From Clostridia bacterium (GTDB lineage: Bacteria > Bacillota > Clostridia > Lachnospirales > Lachnospiraceae), in the NCBI GenBank assembly GCA_910574255.1, contig CAJTAK010000019.1, forward strand, positions 26,370 through 90,369: 64,000 nucleotides of DNA. The letters run 5' to 3'. The notes below the pieces were generated by a model. That model had not been told where the DNA came from, made no database searches, and was given only the letters and a program-made list of their open reading frames with translations. Positions 17,936-26,563 of this stretch are shown one piece after another. Positions within the stretch are counted from its first letter, which is position 1; each line of letters starts with the position of its first letter. The position numbers were made by a program, and so were the translations under genes.

Positions 17936-20190
17936 TAGTGACAGCATTATTTCAAAGGGTTTTACATATGAGCCTGGCAGGATCCTATGTACTTTTGATT
18001 GTGCTTCTGGCAAGGATGTTCCTCTCAAAATGCCCTAAAAAATATACTTATTTTCTGTGGCTGCTTGTATTTCTGCGTTTTGTGTGGCCGACATTTCCGG
18101 AGGGACCTTTCAGTTTGCTTCCGGCATCGGATGTCCGCATAAAAGCAGAGATAGGCGTGGATCGGGCATTATCACAGGGGGGCGCCTTTGGGATAGAGAA
18201 TGATTCTCATGTGCAGGGTGAAGAAAAAGGAGAAGAGGTGTTTTATTCGGAGGGATCTGACAACGCAATTTCCTATTCAGAAGAAGCGCCAGTGGAACAA
18301 CCGCAGAATCCGCTTTGGAATTTCAGGAGTATTCTTTCAGAGCTGTGGATTTGGCTGCCTTTTTTCTGGGCATTTGGAGCGGTAGCATTTCTCTTGTATC
18401 ATGTTGCTGCTTATGCCCGGTTAAAGAGACAGCTTTCTAAGACAATGGAGGTTGAGCCTGGCGTGTATGAGTTTCCCGGAGAGCATATATCCTTTGTGGC
18501 AGGCTTTTTCCATCCGTCCATTTACATCTCAGGAAGCCTTGATCCGGAAGTGCGTCAGATCATGCTTTGTCATGAACGGGTGCATTTGAGACGAAAGGAT
18601 TATCTGGTAAAGCCCCTGGCTCTTGTGATTTCCTGCATCCACTGGTTCAATCCCTTTGTATGGCTGGCCTTTTGCCTGATGAATCAGGATATGGAGGTTT
18701 CCTGTGATGAACGGGTATTGGAGGAGCTGGGAGAGGAAAGGAAAGAAGCTTACTCCAAAGCCTTATTAGATGCGGCAGACGGGGGAGGCTTTGCCTGCCG
18801 CAGAAAGAGAAGTGTTTGCTCCCTCCTGTCTTTTGGAGAGAATAGTGTAAAGAACCGGATTCACCATATGTTAAAATACCGGCGTGCCTCTTTTTGGGCG
18901 GCTGTATCTGCTGGGGCAGTTCTATTGCTTTTGACAGCAGGTCTTTTGATGAATCCTAAAAATACAGGACTTTCAGAAGAAGATTTCATGCAAATTGTAC
19001 GGACGGCAGGAGACTATGGAGAAGATGCACAGATACGCTGCTTTGCCAGAGATTATGACGGAGACGGGAAGTCGGAAGCCTATGTGGAGATCGGAAGCTT
19101 AGAGGATGTGTATATCAGGGGAGAGCTTTGGTTTGTATCCAGCAAGGGAAGACCTCAGCAGCTTCGGGAAGACATTTTGATGCAGACAGAACAGGAATAT
19201 TTTGAACAGGATGGAGATGTCTGGCTTTTAATGAGCTATATAGACGGAAATCCATTGCTGACTGATGTGCATGGTGTGTGGAATGGAAGTCATGTACTCT
19301 GTACGTTTTCCAGCCCGGAGCATAAATACATAGAGGACGGGATGCTGATGTGTATTGTTTCGGATTATGACATGGATTATGATATAGAAATGGGGATATT
19401 TACCGGCCATACGCAGAAGCCCTATCCCTATTATTACAAAAATGACGATGACGGGGGATATTGGGGGCAATATGAGGCAGTTGAAATTGCGCGGGAGGAT
19501 GTGAAAAAATATGAAAACGGGCAGGAGATCCTCTGGGCCATTGAAGAAGCGAATCCCGGCTGCAAATATGAGTATCTTCTTCGTGAAAACGGAATGCTGC
19601 ATATCAACCGGGCTCAGGTGATGGAGGATTCTATTAGATTTGCTTATACTACGTGTCAGATTAAGGATAATCGCATGACGCTTCTGAATGAGGGGGAGGG
19701 CTGTTATGGAAAGATACTGTATTCCGGTATCGATGAGCCGGGAGAAGAGGAGCAGAAAAGCTTTGCGTACGGAGTGGCGGATGAGTACTCAAATAAGATT
19801 CGGGACCCGAAAGAGGGGGAATACCGAAGCTTTGCGGAGGAGGTTCGGCATTGTCTGGAACGTGACGATGTGGATGGACTGTATGAAAAAATGGCAGAGG
19901 AGCTTATGGTTTCCGGGGATAAGGCTTTGGAAGAACTGGCAGCGAATGATTTCGCTTCTGGTGATGCAGCTATGGCTGCTTTTCATGTGACAGACAGGGA
20001 TTTTTTTCATTTTCTTTATGAATATCTTTTTACTTCGGAGATGAAAGAGGCGATCTTTCGGTCGGATTTTAATAATATTTCTGTAAATATGGATGGAGCA
20101 TGGCTTGGTACGGGGGAATATGTTCTGCAGTTTTGTCCTGTGGAGGGAGAAGATGGGGAGTATGAAGTTGTGATGATTAATGTGAAATAG
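17932..20190 (+). CDS. BlaR1-like M56 membrane metallopeptidase with long extracytoplasmic domain
   Basis: A 752-residue protein. The N-terminal third has several membrane segments (about 12-33, 38-55, 140-165) and the zinc protease signature CHERVHLRRKDY (HExxH) with a downstream Glu in MNQDMEVSCDERVLEELG, the M56 pattern. Another membrane segment lies near residue 322-342. The remaining ~400 residues are outside the cytoplasm and do not look like a penicillin-binding domain: I see no SxxK-SxN-KTG set. It contains FARDYDGDGKSEAYVEIG, a calcium-loop-like (VCBS/dockerin-style) stretch. I infer that this receptor senses something other than a beta-lactam and cleaves the BlaI-like repressor. Confidence 0.82.
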   Translation: MIVTALFQRVLHMSLAGSYVLLIVLLARMFLSKCPKKYTYFLWLLVFLRFVWPTFPEGPFSLLPASDVRIKAEIGVDRALSQGGAFGIENDSHVQGEEKGEEVFYSEGSDNAISYSEEAPVEQPQNPLWNFRSILSELWIWLPFFWAFGAVAFLLYHVAAYARLKRQLSKTMEVEPGVYEFPGEHISFVAGFFHPSIYISGSLDPEVRQIMLCHERVHLRRKDYLVKPLALVISCIHWFNPFVWLAFCLMNQDMEVSCDERVLEELGEERKEAYSKALLDAADGGGFACRRKRSVCSLLSFGENSVKNRIHHMLKYRRASFWAAVSAGAVLLLLTAGLLMNPKNTGLSEEDFMQIVRTAGDYGEDAQIRCFARDYDGDGKSEAYVEIGSLEDVYIRGELWFVSSKGRPQQLREDILMQTEQEYFEQDGDVWLLMSYIDGNPLLTDVHGVWNGSHVLCTFSSPEHKYIEDGMLMCIVSDYDMDYDIEMGIFTGHTQKPYPYYYKNDDDGGYWGQYEAVEIAREDVKKYENGQEILWAIEEANPGCKYEYLLRENGMLHINRAQVMEDSIRFAYTTCQIKDNRMTLLNEGEGCYGKILYSGIDEPGEEEQKSFAYGVADEYSNKIRDPKEGEYRSFAEEVRHCLERDDVDGLYEKMAEELMVSGDKALEELAANDFASGDAAMAAFHVTDRDFFHFLYEYLFTSEMKEAIFRSDFNNISVNMDGAWLGTGEYVLQFCPVEGEDGEYEVVMINVK

Positions 20191-20213
20191 TAAGGGGGTT
20201 TTTGAGGACGGAC

Positions 20214-20299
20214 GCCATCGGATAAAAAATATACTTCTCGCCCTGCTCCGCCCAGAGGGCTAACACGCCTGGCGAGAAGTATACTTTTTATCCGATGGC
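20214..20299 (-). repeat. Conserved-loop palindromic repeat, copy B
   Basis: Read on the minus strand, a 28-base arm (20299-20272), a 30-base loop (20271-20242) starting CAGGCGTGTTAGCC and ending GGCGGAGCAGG, and a complementary arm (20241-20214). The flank after it is GTCCGTCC. It lies between convergent genes (M56 peptidase and histidine kinase) and could serve as a shared 3' stem. Confidence 0.85.
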
Positions 20300-20390
20300 T
20301 GGTTGTGTTTCTTTATTTATATGCTAACTGTTAATTTTGTGGATTTCATAAAGATTTGAAAAAAGGGCGGCTGGCAAGCCGTCCATGATG

Positions 20391-21746
20391 TCAATATGGA
20401 ATATTGATTATAACCTGTGCACCGCCAGTCTTTTCAGAGTTGCTTAAAATAAGCTGTCCGCCATGTTGGGCTATTATGGAGTTTGCTGCATAAAGACCTA
20501 TTCCATAATGCGATTTGGAATGTCTGCTTTGTTCGTCCATATAAAATTGTTCGGTCGCATGTTTTAACGCTTCGGGAGAAAAACCACTTCCCATATCAGT
20601 GATAGAACATAGGATTGAATTATCTTTTTCATATACTTCAAAGAAAACAGTTTTTCCTGCTGGCGTATATTCTATTGCATTTGAAAGAACATTTGCAAAA
20701 CATCTTATCAGTTGTTCACTGTCTGCAAAGATATATTCCCGATCAACATTTTCCCTCCATTCCAGATAAATATTTTTTACAGCGCACAAACCTTTTGCCT
20801 GTGTACGGATTTCCTGCAATAAGGAAGATAATTTTACATTTTCGCGGCGAAAAGGAAACTTCTCTTTTGCTTTTGTCATGTCAATCAGCGTTTCAACATA
20901 ATCCTGCATTTGAACAACACTGCCTTCAATATAGTCCGCACATTCTTTCTGATTATCGGCGAGTATCGTATCATACAGCAGCTCCGTATTTCCACGGATA
21001 ATAGTCAGTGGTGTTTTCAAATCATGTGCCAAAGCTGAAATCTGTTCCTGCCGTAATTTATCGGCTTGCCATTGCTCGGCAAGAGAATTTTTTAGTGCCT
21101 GTTTCAAGTGTTCCAATGCAGATAAAGCGCGGTCTACTTCAAATATGCCACTGCTTTCAATCTTAAAATCCAAATCCTGCTTCTCAATTTTCTGGGTTAC
21201 GATAAGCAGTTTCTCAATTTTCCTGCCCGTATATTTCCCAAACCAATGAGAAACAAGGAGCAGCAAAACGATAGCCTCAATCATTATCAGCCCGACAAGG
21301 CAAAAGTCGGATGTGGGGCATATCCGCCGAAGCACCGGATTGCTGAATTGTGAAGTCAAACGGTAACGCAAAAGAATGACTTCGTCCCCACGGTCAACAA
21401 TCCGAACACGGTATGGGTGAATTACATTCTTTCCGTTTGTGGCAGCTTTCGCCCAAAATGTGTTGGCGGTATCTTCTGATAAAGAACCATACTGGAACGC
21501 CCCTGTGGGAGAATAAACGCCATAATCGCAAAAGCTGGGAATGTCGGCTGTATCAAATAATTTATCTGCCTGTATTTTTTCTGTTGCGTCAGCAATCCTA
21601 TCCTCAATATTCATGGCAGGAATAATGACTTCTGTATTTACACAGAGCATATATAGACCAACATTAAGGGCAATAATGAAAAGGATACCTCCGGCAACAG
21701 TGAATATATACCGCATGAAGATAGAACGCAGTTTTTTTACTCCCAT
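20391..21746 (-). CDS. cprK: Sensor histidine kinase of lantibiotic-resistance operon
   Basis: A 451-residue membrane kinase. TM1 is near residues 11-34, an extracytoplasmic sensor spans ~35-148, and TM2 is ~150-167, then a HAMP-like region. The H box is ALAHDLKTPLTII with H241, and NVLSNAIEYTP, DMGSGFSPEAL and YGIGLYAANSI are the N, G1 and G2 ATP-binding boxes. It overlaps the response regulator stop by 10 bases. With the ABC transporter upstream this matches NisK/SpaK/CprK-type systems that detect antimicrobial peptides and induce their own export. The symbol is by analogy with C. difficile CprK and is tentative. Confidence 0.85.
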   Translation of the reverse strand: MGVKKLRSIFMRYIFTVAGGILFIIALNVGLYMLCVNTEVIIPAMNIEDRIADATEKIQADKLFDTADIPSFCDYGVYSPTGAFQYGSLSEDTANTFWAKAATNGKNVIHPYRVRIVDRGDEVILLRYRLTSQFSNPVLRRICPTSDFCLVGLIMIEAIVLLLLVSHWFGKYTGRKIEKLLIVTQKIEKQDLDFKIESSGIFEVDRALSALEHLKQALKNSLAEQWQADKLRQEQISALAHDLKTPLTIIRGNTELLYDTILADNQKECADYIEGSVVQMQDYVETLIDMTKAKEKFPFRRENVKLSSLLQEIRTQAKGLCAVKNIYLEWRENVDREYIFADSEQLIRCFANVLSNAIEYTPAGKTVFFEVYEKDNSILCSITDMGSGFSPEALKHATEQFYMDEQSRHSKSHYGIGLYAANSIIAQHGGQLILSNSEKTGGAQVIINIPY

Positions 21747-22396
21747 TTATAACCCACCCCCCAAACCGTTTCAATAGGGGATAATTTGACAGCCGCTAAC
21801 TTACTGCGAATATTTTTTACATGAGTGGCTATCACACTATCGTCACTTTCTCCCTCAAAACCAAAAACAGCTTCATAAATCTGCTCTTTTGAAAAAACCT
21901 GTCCCCGGTGCAAAGCCAAGTATTCACATATTTCATACTCACTTTTGGTTAGAGGGAGTTTATTCCCATTAACTTCCGTTTCCTTTGCGTTGATGTGAAA
22001 GATAATGCCCGAAATGGATATGGCATATTTCTTTTCTCTGGTATCTCTGCGTAAATGCGCATTTACACGGGCAAGCAATTCATTTGTACCAAAAGGCTTT
22101 GTGATGTAATCGTCGCCGCCAATTCCCAAACCACGAATAATATCGCTTTCCTGTGTTTTTGCAGTCAAGAAAATAATAGGGCAGTCCACAAGGGAACGGA
22201 TTTGATCGCATAATTCAAAACCGTCCATATCCGGCATCATAATATCCAGCAAAATCAAATCATATCGTCTGAAATCCAAATCAAGAACGGCTTTTGCATT
22301 TGCTTGAAGTGTTACGGTATGGGCGTCTTTTTCGAGAATGCGCTTTATCAGTTGCAGCATTGCGTTTTCATCATCAACAACTAATATATTCGCCAT
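21737..22396 (-). CDS. cprR: OmpR-family response regulator of lantibiotic-resistance operon
   Basis: A 219-residue regulator. The receiver domain (1-120) has DD at 8-9, phosphoacceptor D51 in LLDIMMPDMDG, and K near 101 in TKPF. The C-terminal winged helix (about 125-219) includes LPLTKSEYEICEYL and the recognition region DDSVIATHVKNIRSKL ending GVGYKW. It should activate the upstream ABC transporter genes when phosphorylated by the adjacent kinase. The ATG is preceded by GGAGGG. The symbol is by analogy and tentative. Confidence 0.88.
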   Translation of the reverse strand: MANILVVDDENAMLQLIKRILEKDAHTVTLQANAKAVLDLDFRRYDLILLDIMMPDMDGFELCDQIRSLVDCPIIFLTAKTQESDIIRGLGIGGDDYITKPFGTNELLARVNAHLRRDTREKKYAISISGIIFHINAKETEVNGNKLPLTKSEYEICEYLALHRGQVFSKEQIYEAVFGFEGESDDSVIATHVKNIRSKLAAVKLSPIETVWGVGYKWE

Positions 22397-22417
22397 ATCA
22401 ATCCCTCCTGTCAGACT

Positions 22418-22567
22418 TCATTTACTAAGAGCAGTAAATTTGAAACATTGCCGCCCAATCGGTATTCCAATAATGGTTATGCACCCCAAAATGCCCGATA
22501 TTGTCCATGCCAAGCCCTGCCATAATCCTCCGCACAGGAACCATATCACATTTTCCCAACAACCCAT
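22418..22567 (-). CDS. Small YccF-like membrane protein
   Basis: A 49-residue protein of two hydrophobic stretches: a WENVIWFLCGGLWQG segment, then GILGCITIIGIPIGRQCFK, the signature of the YccF domain. Full YccF proteins are longer (about 110-130 residues, with this block repeated); this one stops shortly after GRQCFKFTAL, so it is either a naturally short form or a truncated copy. GAGGAG lies 10 bases before the ATG. It sits 14 bases after the permease stop and 21 bases before the response regulator, filling the only gap in the operon, so it is probably translated with it. It may modulate the transporter (inference). Confidence 0.7.
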   Translation of the reverse strand: MGCWENVIWFLCGGLWQGLAWTISGILGCITIIGIPIGRQCFKFTALSK

Positions 22568-22581
22568 ATAATATCATCTCC

Positions 22582-23334
22582 TCACTCATTTGTACACGTT
22601 CCCTCGTACCGCAAAAACCACACGAGCAAAATTACAATAAACAAAACCGTCATGCCCGCGCACATGCTTATCCCGAACTTAAGTTCTGCACTAACAGCAG
22701 GTAAATCCTGCAAGGCAAATTGAAGCGCGAAATCACTAAGACGTATTCCAAAGCCATATGGCAGCACAAACCACAAGCCTGTACCTAAGCCCGTTTGGAG
22801 CAACGCAGCTAATAAACTGCCAATAGCTCCCATTCCTATGCAGATCGTTCTTCCAAACCGAAATGCCAAAATAATAGAAAGCGCATATAGCAGTATATTA
22901 CTGCTCCACAAGGTCAGAGCCGGTAATACAAGGGATGATGTGGGGAAAGGCAGCTTTGTTCCTGTAGCCGGAAGCAACAAAGTAAATAGAAATATGCCCA
23001 ATAATACCGCAAGCAATCCGGCGGCAATCAGTAACAGGAATTTAGACAAAATAACTTTCGTTTTGGAACGCAGCACTAAAATATTCTGATAATGCCCCGC
23101 CCGGTTTTCCTGTCCTGCGATCATCTCACAAACGATACTAATAACAAAAGGATATGCGATTGCGAAAAGCTGAAAAAATGCCGCAATTTTGTTTATATCG
23201 TTTACAGCCGCAAATGTCGCATACAGTAAAACAAGTACTGCTCCCAGAAATGGGAATAAAACATGTATCCAAAAGAACGAAGAATTGCGCAACTTGTAAA
23301 AATCGCTTTTTAGATAATGATATAACTCAATCAT
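22582..23334 (-). CDS. Lantibiotic-immunity ABC permease, second subunit
   Basis: A 250-residue membrane protein with about six hydrophobic segments and the N-terminal pattern LYHYLKSDFYKLRNSSFFWIHVLFPFLGA typical of MutG/EpiG/NisG-type ABC-2 permeases, plus CEMIAGQENRAGHYQNIL in the first cytoplasmic loop. It overlaps the upstream permease by 8 bases. Together with that subunit and the ATPase it forms an exporter that removes lantibiotics from the membrane (NisFEG/CprABC class). Confidence 0.85.
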   Translation of the reverse strand: MIELYHYLKSDFYKLRNSSFFWIHVLFPFLGAVLVLLYATFAAVNDINKIAAFFQLFAIAYPFVISIVCEMIAGQENRAGHYQNILVLRSKTKVILSKFLLLIAAGLLAVLLGIFLFTLLLPATGTKLPFPTSSLVLPALTLWSSNILLYALSIILAFRFGRTICIGMGAIGSLLAALLQTGLGTGLWFVLPYGFGIRLSDFALQFALQDLPAVSAELKFGISMCAGMTVLFIVILLVWFLRYEGTCTNE

Positions 23335-24055
23335 GTGTTCTGTCTCCTTTAGTGAAAAGCCATGCTGTAAGCAAAAAGCACAATACCGCTAAAATCAAGC
23401 TAAGCAAAACGGCAGGAATGATTGTTCCGGTATTCAGCAGAAAAGAACCATTTTCAATAGGAATACCGTTAGGGTGCATTTTGAAAAAGGGGCATACAAT
23501 GCGTGCTGGAATGGCAAATGGATTGAGATAAAACAAATTGCTTTCTGCTCCAATCGTGGATAAAATGTTGCAGCTAAAGGAAATTAGTACAGCGGTCAGA
23601 TAATTTGTTTTTTTCGCAAGCCACATAATAAGCGGAAGCTGCCAAATGTAACCAAGAAACAATAACATACAGCCGAAAAACCCATTAAGCGGGTCAATGT
23701 TCATCACGGTAAAAACACCAAAGAGCGTACATCCGCCCCACATTACAAAATTGGTTAATAAAAGCAGCACGGCAGCCGCAAACAGCTTGCCAATCCAGAT
23801 TTTCTTTCTGTCAACAGATAAGCAGAGAATATTCTGATACTGTGTGCGTTTTTCACAACTGATAAAGCTGGCACACCAAATAGCAATCGTAATCGGCAGT
23901 ATAAAAATATACCACCAATTATAGGCTGTAAGCTGAACAGATTTTCCACTCAAGATGTATCCTAAGCTCAAAGTAACGATAGGAGCCGCAACAAATAGCT
24001 TTAATGCAAACGTATGACGTACTTTTAATAATTCAGAATGTATAAGATGAAACAT
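23327..24055 (-). CDS. Lantibiotic-immunity ABC permease, first subunit
   Basis: A 242-residue membrane protein with about six hydrophobic segments. It begins MFHLIHSELLKVRHTFALKL and has SCEKRTQYQNILCLSVDRKKIWIGKL in a cytoplasmic loop, matching MutE/EpiE/NisE-type ABC-2 permeases. It overlaps the ATPase 3' end by 23 bases and the second permease by 8, so translation is probably coupled. It is one half of the membrane channel that expels lantibiotics. Confidence 0.85.
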   Translation of the reverse strand: MFHLIHSELLKVRHTFALKLFVAAPIVTLSLGYILSGKSVQLTAYNWWYIFILPITIAIWCASFISCEKRTQYQNILCLSVDRKKIWIGKLFAAAVLLLLTNFVMWGGCTLFGVFTVMNIDPLNGFFGCMLLFLGYIWQLPLIMWLAKKTNYLTAVLISFSCNILSTIGAESNLFYLNPFAIPARIVCPFFKMHPNGIPIENGSFLLNTGTIIPAVLLSLILAVLCFLLTAWLFTKGDRTHD

Positions 24056-24767
24056 TATTTTTTCCCCTTTCGTTATTAGCGGCTACAACACGCATAAAAA
24101 TTTCTTCTAAACTTGTGCTTTTGTTTATTTTGCTTTCATAGCCCAGCTTCCCGGCAGAAATAATTCCAATGTGTTCCGCAATCTGTTCTACTTCGGATAA
24201 AATGTGGCTGGATAAAATTACTGTGATTCCATGTGCCGGGAAAGAACAGATAAGTTCTCGTAACTCTTGAATACCAATAGGGTCTAACCCGTTTGTCGGT
24301 TCATCTAAAATCAATAATTTAGGTGATGCTAACAACGCAAGTGCAATGCCAAGCCGCTGTTTCATTCCCAAAGAAAAATGTCCCGCCTTCTTTTTTCGGG
24401 TGTCTGTAAGGTCAACAATCCGTAAGACTTCCTCAATTCGGGTATCGGGAAGTCCGAGCGCAAGGGTTCGCACTTTCAGATTTTCATATGCAGTCAGATT
24501 TTCGTATAGGGGCGGCATTTCAATCAATGCGCCAATAGATTGTAAATCACTGCGGTTCCATGCATGACCGTCAAACTCAATTTCTCCCGATGTAGGGCGC
24601 AAAATGCCAGTGAGCATTTTAAGAATGGTAGATTTGCCTGCTCCATTCGGTCCCAGCAATCCGTAGACGGAATTTTTCTGAATGTTCAGAGAGACATTGT
24701 TTACTGCTGTCTGCCCTTTGAAATTTTTACAGAGGTTTGTTGTTTTCAAAAACATATCCATAATCAT
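24033..24767 (-). CDS. Lantibiotic-immunity ABC transporter ATPase
   Basis: A 244-residue ABC ATPase with Walker A GPNGAGKST (about 39-47), signature SLGMKQRLGIALALL, Walker B LLILDEPTNGLD, and a switch His in VILSSHILSEVEQ. It resembles the BcrA/MutF/NisF group that powers lantibiotic export. It heads the minus-strand operon of two permeases, a YccF-like peptide and the response regulator/kinase pair. Three close ATGs (24767, 24761, 24755) share one AAAGGA; the first is only 4 bases away, so one of the next two may be used. Confidence 0.9.
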   Translation of the reverse strand: MIMDMFLKTTNLCKNFKGQTAVNNVSLNIQKNSVYGLLGPNGAGKSTILKMLTGILRPTSGEIEFDGHAWNRSDLQSIGALIEMPPLYENLTAYENLKVRTLALGLPDTRIEEVLRIVDLTDTRKKKAGHFSLGMKQRLGIALALLASPKLLILDEPTNGLDPIGIQELRELICSFPAHGITVILSSHILSEVEQIAEHIGIISAGKLGYESKINKSTSLEEIFMRVVAANNERGKNNVSSYTF

Positions 24768-25150
24768 TATGTCCTTTCATTTAATTCTATCAATAGCATA
24801 AAGGATATTTTTGAAGATTTCATAAAGAAAATGGAATTTTGACGAGAAAGCAAAAGGAATTATTTAAGTCAATATATAGAACTGTGTAGACATGTCCAAA
24901 AAGAAAGGTGAACGGTAAAATCCAAAGTACAACGAATATTAAGTTATTGGCAGTTTGACTTGCATGAAAAATAGAGAAATTTATAAATATACAAGATAGT
25001 TTAAACTAATGAGCAGTGGGTACACCTTTCCGAAAAGGGAGTTACCTTATATATCTTATAAGACTATTTATTCAAAGTTCTTTTAAGGTGGATGTTAATG
25101 AACTATAGAAACCAGATACATCAATAAAACAGTACAACATTACAATGTCA
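24768..25150. other. Intergenic region upstream of lantibiotic-resistance operon
   Basis: No coding potential is evident in this AT-rich stretch. It must contain the minus-strand promoter of the ABC operon and the response-regulator binding sites, but I could not identify a convincing repeat pair. A weak hairpin ACCTTTCC/GGGAGTTACC-like sits near 25023-25045. Confidence 0.4.
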
Positions 25151-25236
25151 GCCATCCAACCGAGAATATGCTTCCTGTCAGGCGTGTTAGCCCTTTGGGC
25201 GGAGCAGGACAGGAAGCATATTCTCGGTTGGATGGC
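25151..25236 (+). repeat. Conserved-loop palindromic repeat, copy C
   Basis: A 28-base left arm (25151-25178), a 30-base loop (25179-25208) starting CAGGCGTGTTAGCC and ending GGCGGAGCAGG, and a perfectly complementary right arm (25209-25236), followed by GTCCGTCCG. The loop is the same as copies A and B apart from the central 4-6 bases; the arm sequence is different. It lies 130 bases before the phosphatase gene. Confidence 0.88.
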
Positions 25237-25366
25237 GTCCGTCCGTTTCTCCAACGCTACACAATACAATTCCAAATCCCCACCTTGTATTCCCCCTAAA
25301 AATTCGTTATACTAAAACAAGCAAAATATCAGTAAAATAACAGCCGAGAATACAAGGAGTAAAAAA

Positions 25367-26008
25367 ATGGTAATCTATTTAATACGCCATGGAGAAACGG
25401 ATTGGAATACCAAGCGTCTGCTGCAGGGGGCTACGGACATTCCTTTGAATCAGAATGGAATAGAGGTGGCGAGACTTACTGCAGAGGGACTGAAAGATGT
25501 GAAGTTTGATCTAATCTTTACGAGCCCTTTAAAGCGGGCGAAGGAGACTGCCGAAATTATTCGGGGAGAGCGTAAAATCCCGATTATTGAAGAAGAACGT
25601 TTGAAAGAAATCTGCTTTGGACCTTATGAGGGGCTTTGCTGCCAAAAAGAGGGCTGGAACATTCCGGATCCGGATTTTGTGAATTTTTTCAACGATCCTG
25701 GAAAGTACGTTCCTCCAAAAGGGGGAGAATCTATTCTTCATCTCTGCGAGCGGACGACAGAATTTTTGCAGGAGCTGGTGCATAGCCCGGAATATCAGGA
25801 TAAGACAATCCTGCTGTCCGGGCATGGCGCTGTGGTGAAAGGTCTTTTGAGCAGCATTACCATTACGGACATGAAAGATTTCTGGAATGGGGGCGTACAT
25901 AAAAACTGCGCAGTATCTATTCTGGATGTGGAGCAAGGGGCCATTACTCTAAGACAGGAGAATGTGATCTACTATGACAAAGCAAGAAGTACCAACTATT
26001 TTGAATAA
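25367..26008 (+). CDS. Histidine phosphatase superfamily protein
   Basis: A 213-residue member of the phosphoglycerate-mutase-like phosphatases. LIRHGETDWN at residues 5-14 holds the phosphorylated His, FTSPLKRAKETAEII the substrate Arg, EERLKEICFGPYEGL the Glu, and LLSGHGAVVKGLL the second catalytic His. Substrates in this family range from cobalamin intermediates (CobC) to sugar phosphates; none can be assigned here. AAGGAG precedes the ATG. Its end overlaps the ogt frame by 35 bases, so they are probably co-transcribed. Confidence 0.88.
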   Translation: MVIYLIRHGETDWNTKRLLQGATDIPLNQNGIEVARLTAEGLKDVKFDLIFTSPLKRAKETAEIIRGERKIPIIEEERLKEICFGPYEGLCCQKEGWNIPDPDFVNFFNDPGKYVPPKGGESILHLCERTTEFLQELVHSPEYQDKTILLSGHGAVVKGLLSSITITDMKDFWNGGVHKNCAVSILDVEQGAITLRQENVIYYDKARSTNYFE

Positions 26009-26489
26009 GAAAAAATGTATGGTTCAGACGCCTGTAGGAGAGCTTGAGCTTGTGGAGGACGGAAAAGGCATCTGCAGCCTTTCTTTTGGGGCATCGACGG
26101 AAAGTGAGGATGTTTTGGAGGAAGAAACTCCTTTGCTGGCGGAAGCGAAAAAGCAGCTGGAGGAATATTTTGCAGGGAAACGGAAAGCTTTTGAACTGCC
26201 TTTGTCGCTGGATGGGACAGAGTTTCAGATGAAGGACTGGGAGGAGCTTCTTAGGATTCCCTATGGGGAGACGAGAAGCTATGGAGAGATCGCCAAAGCC
26301 ATTGGCTGTCCCAAAGGAAGCAGGGCAGTGGGAATGGCCAATCGGAACAATCCCATTGCTATTATTGTGCCCTGCCATCGGGTGATTGGCGCCAACGGCA
26401 GCCTGACCGGGTATGCAGGGAAGAATAAGGCGTTGGATATTAAGGAGTATTTGCTGAAGCTGGAGGGTGTGAAGCTGAAAAAGCTGTAA
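25974..26489 (+). CDS. ogt: Methylated-DNA--[protein]-cysteine S-methyltransferase
   Basis: A 171-residue alkyltransferase that removes O6-alkyl groups from guanine by a suicide reaction. The C-terminal half has [56 protein letters not shown]-type sequence (here quoted in parts): the arginine finger in SRAVG, the PCHRV box with the acceptor Cys, and the SLTGYAG loop. A start at 25974 overlaps the phosphatase gene by 35 bases; an internal ATG (codon 16) lacks a ribosome binding site. AlkD-type repair follows, so the two form an alkylation-repair pair. Confidence 0.92.
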   Translation: [171 protein letters not shown]

Positions 26490-26563
26490 AATATAATGCT
26501 TGAATCATGTTTAGACGGATTTATGGACACATGACTTTGGGGAGTGGAAAAGGAGAGACACGA

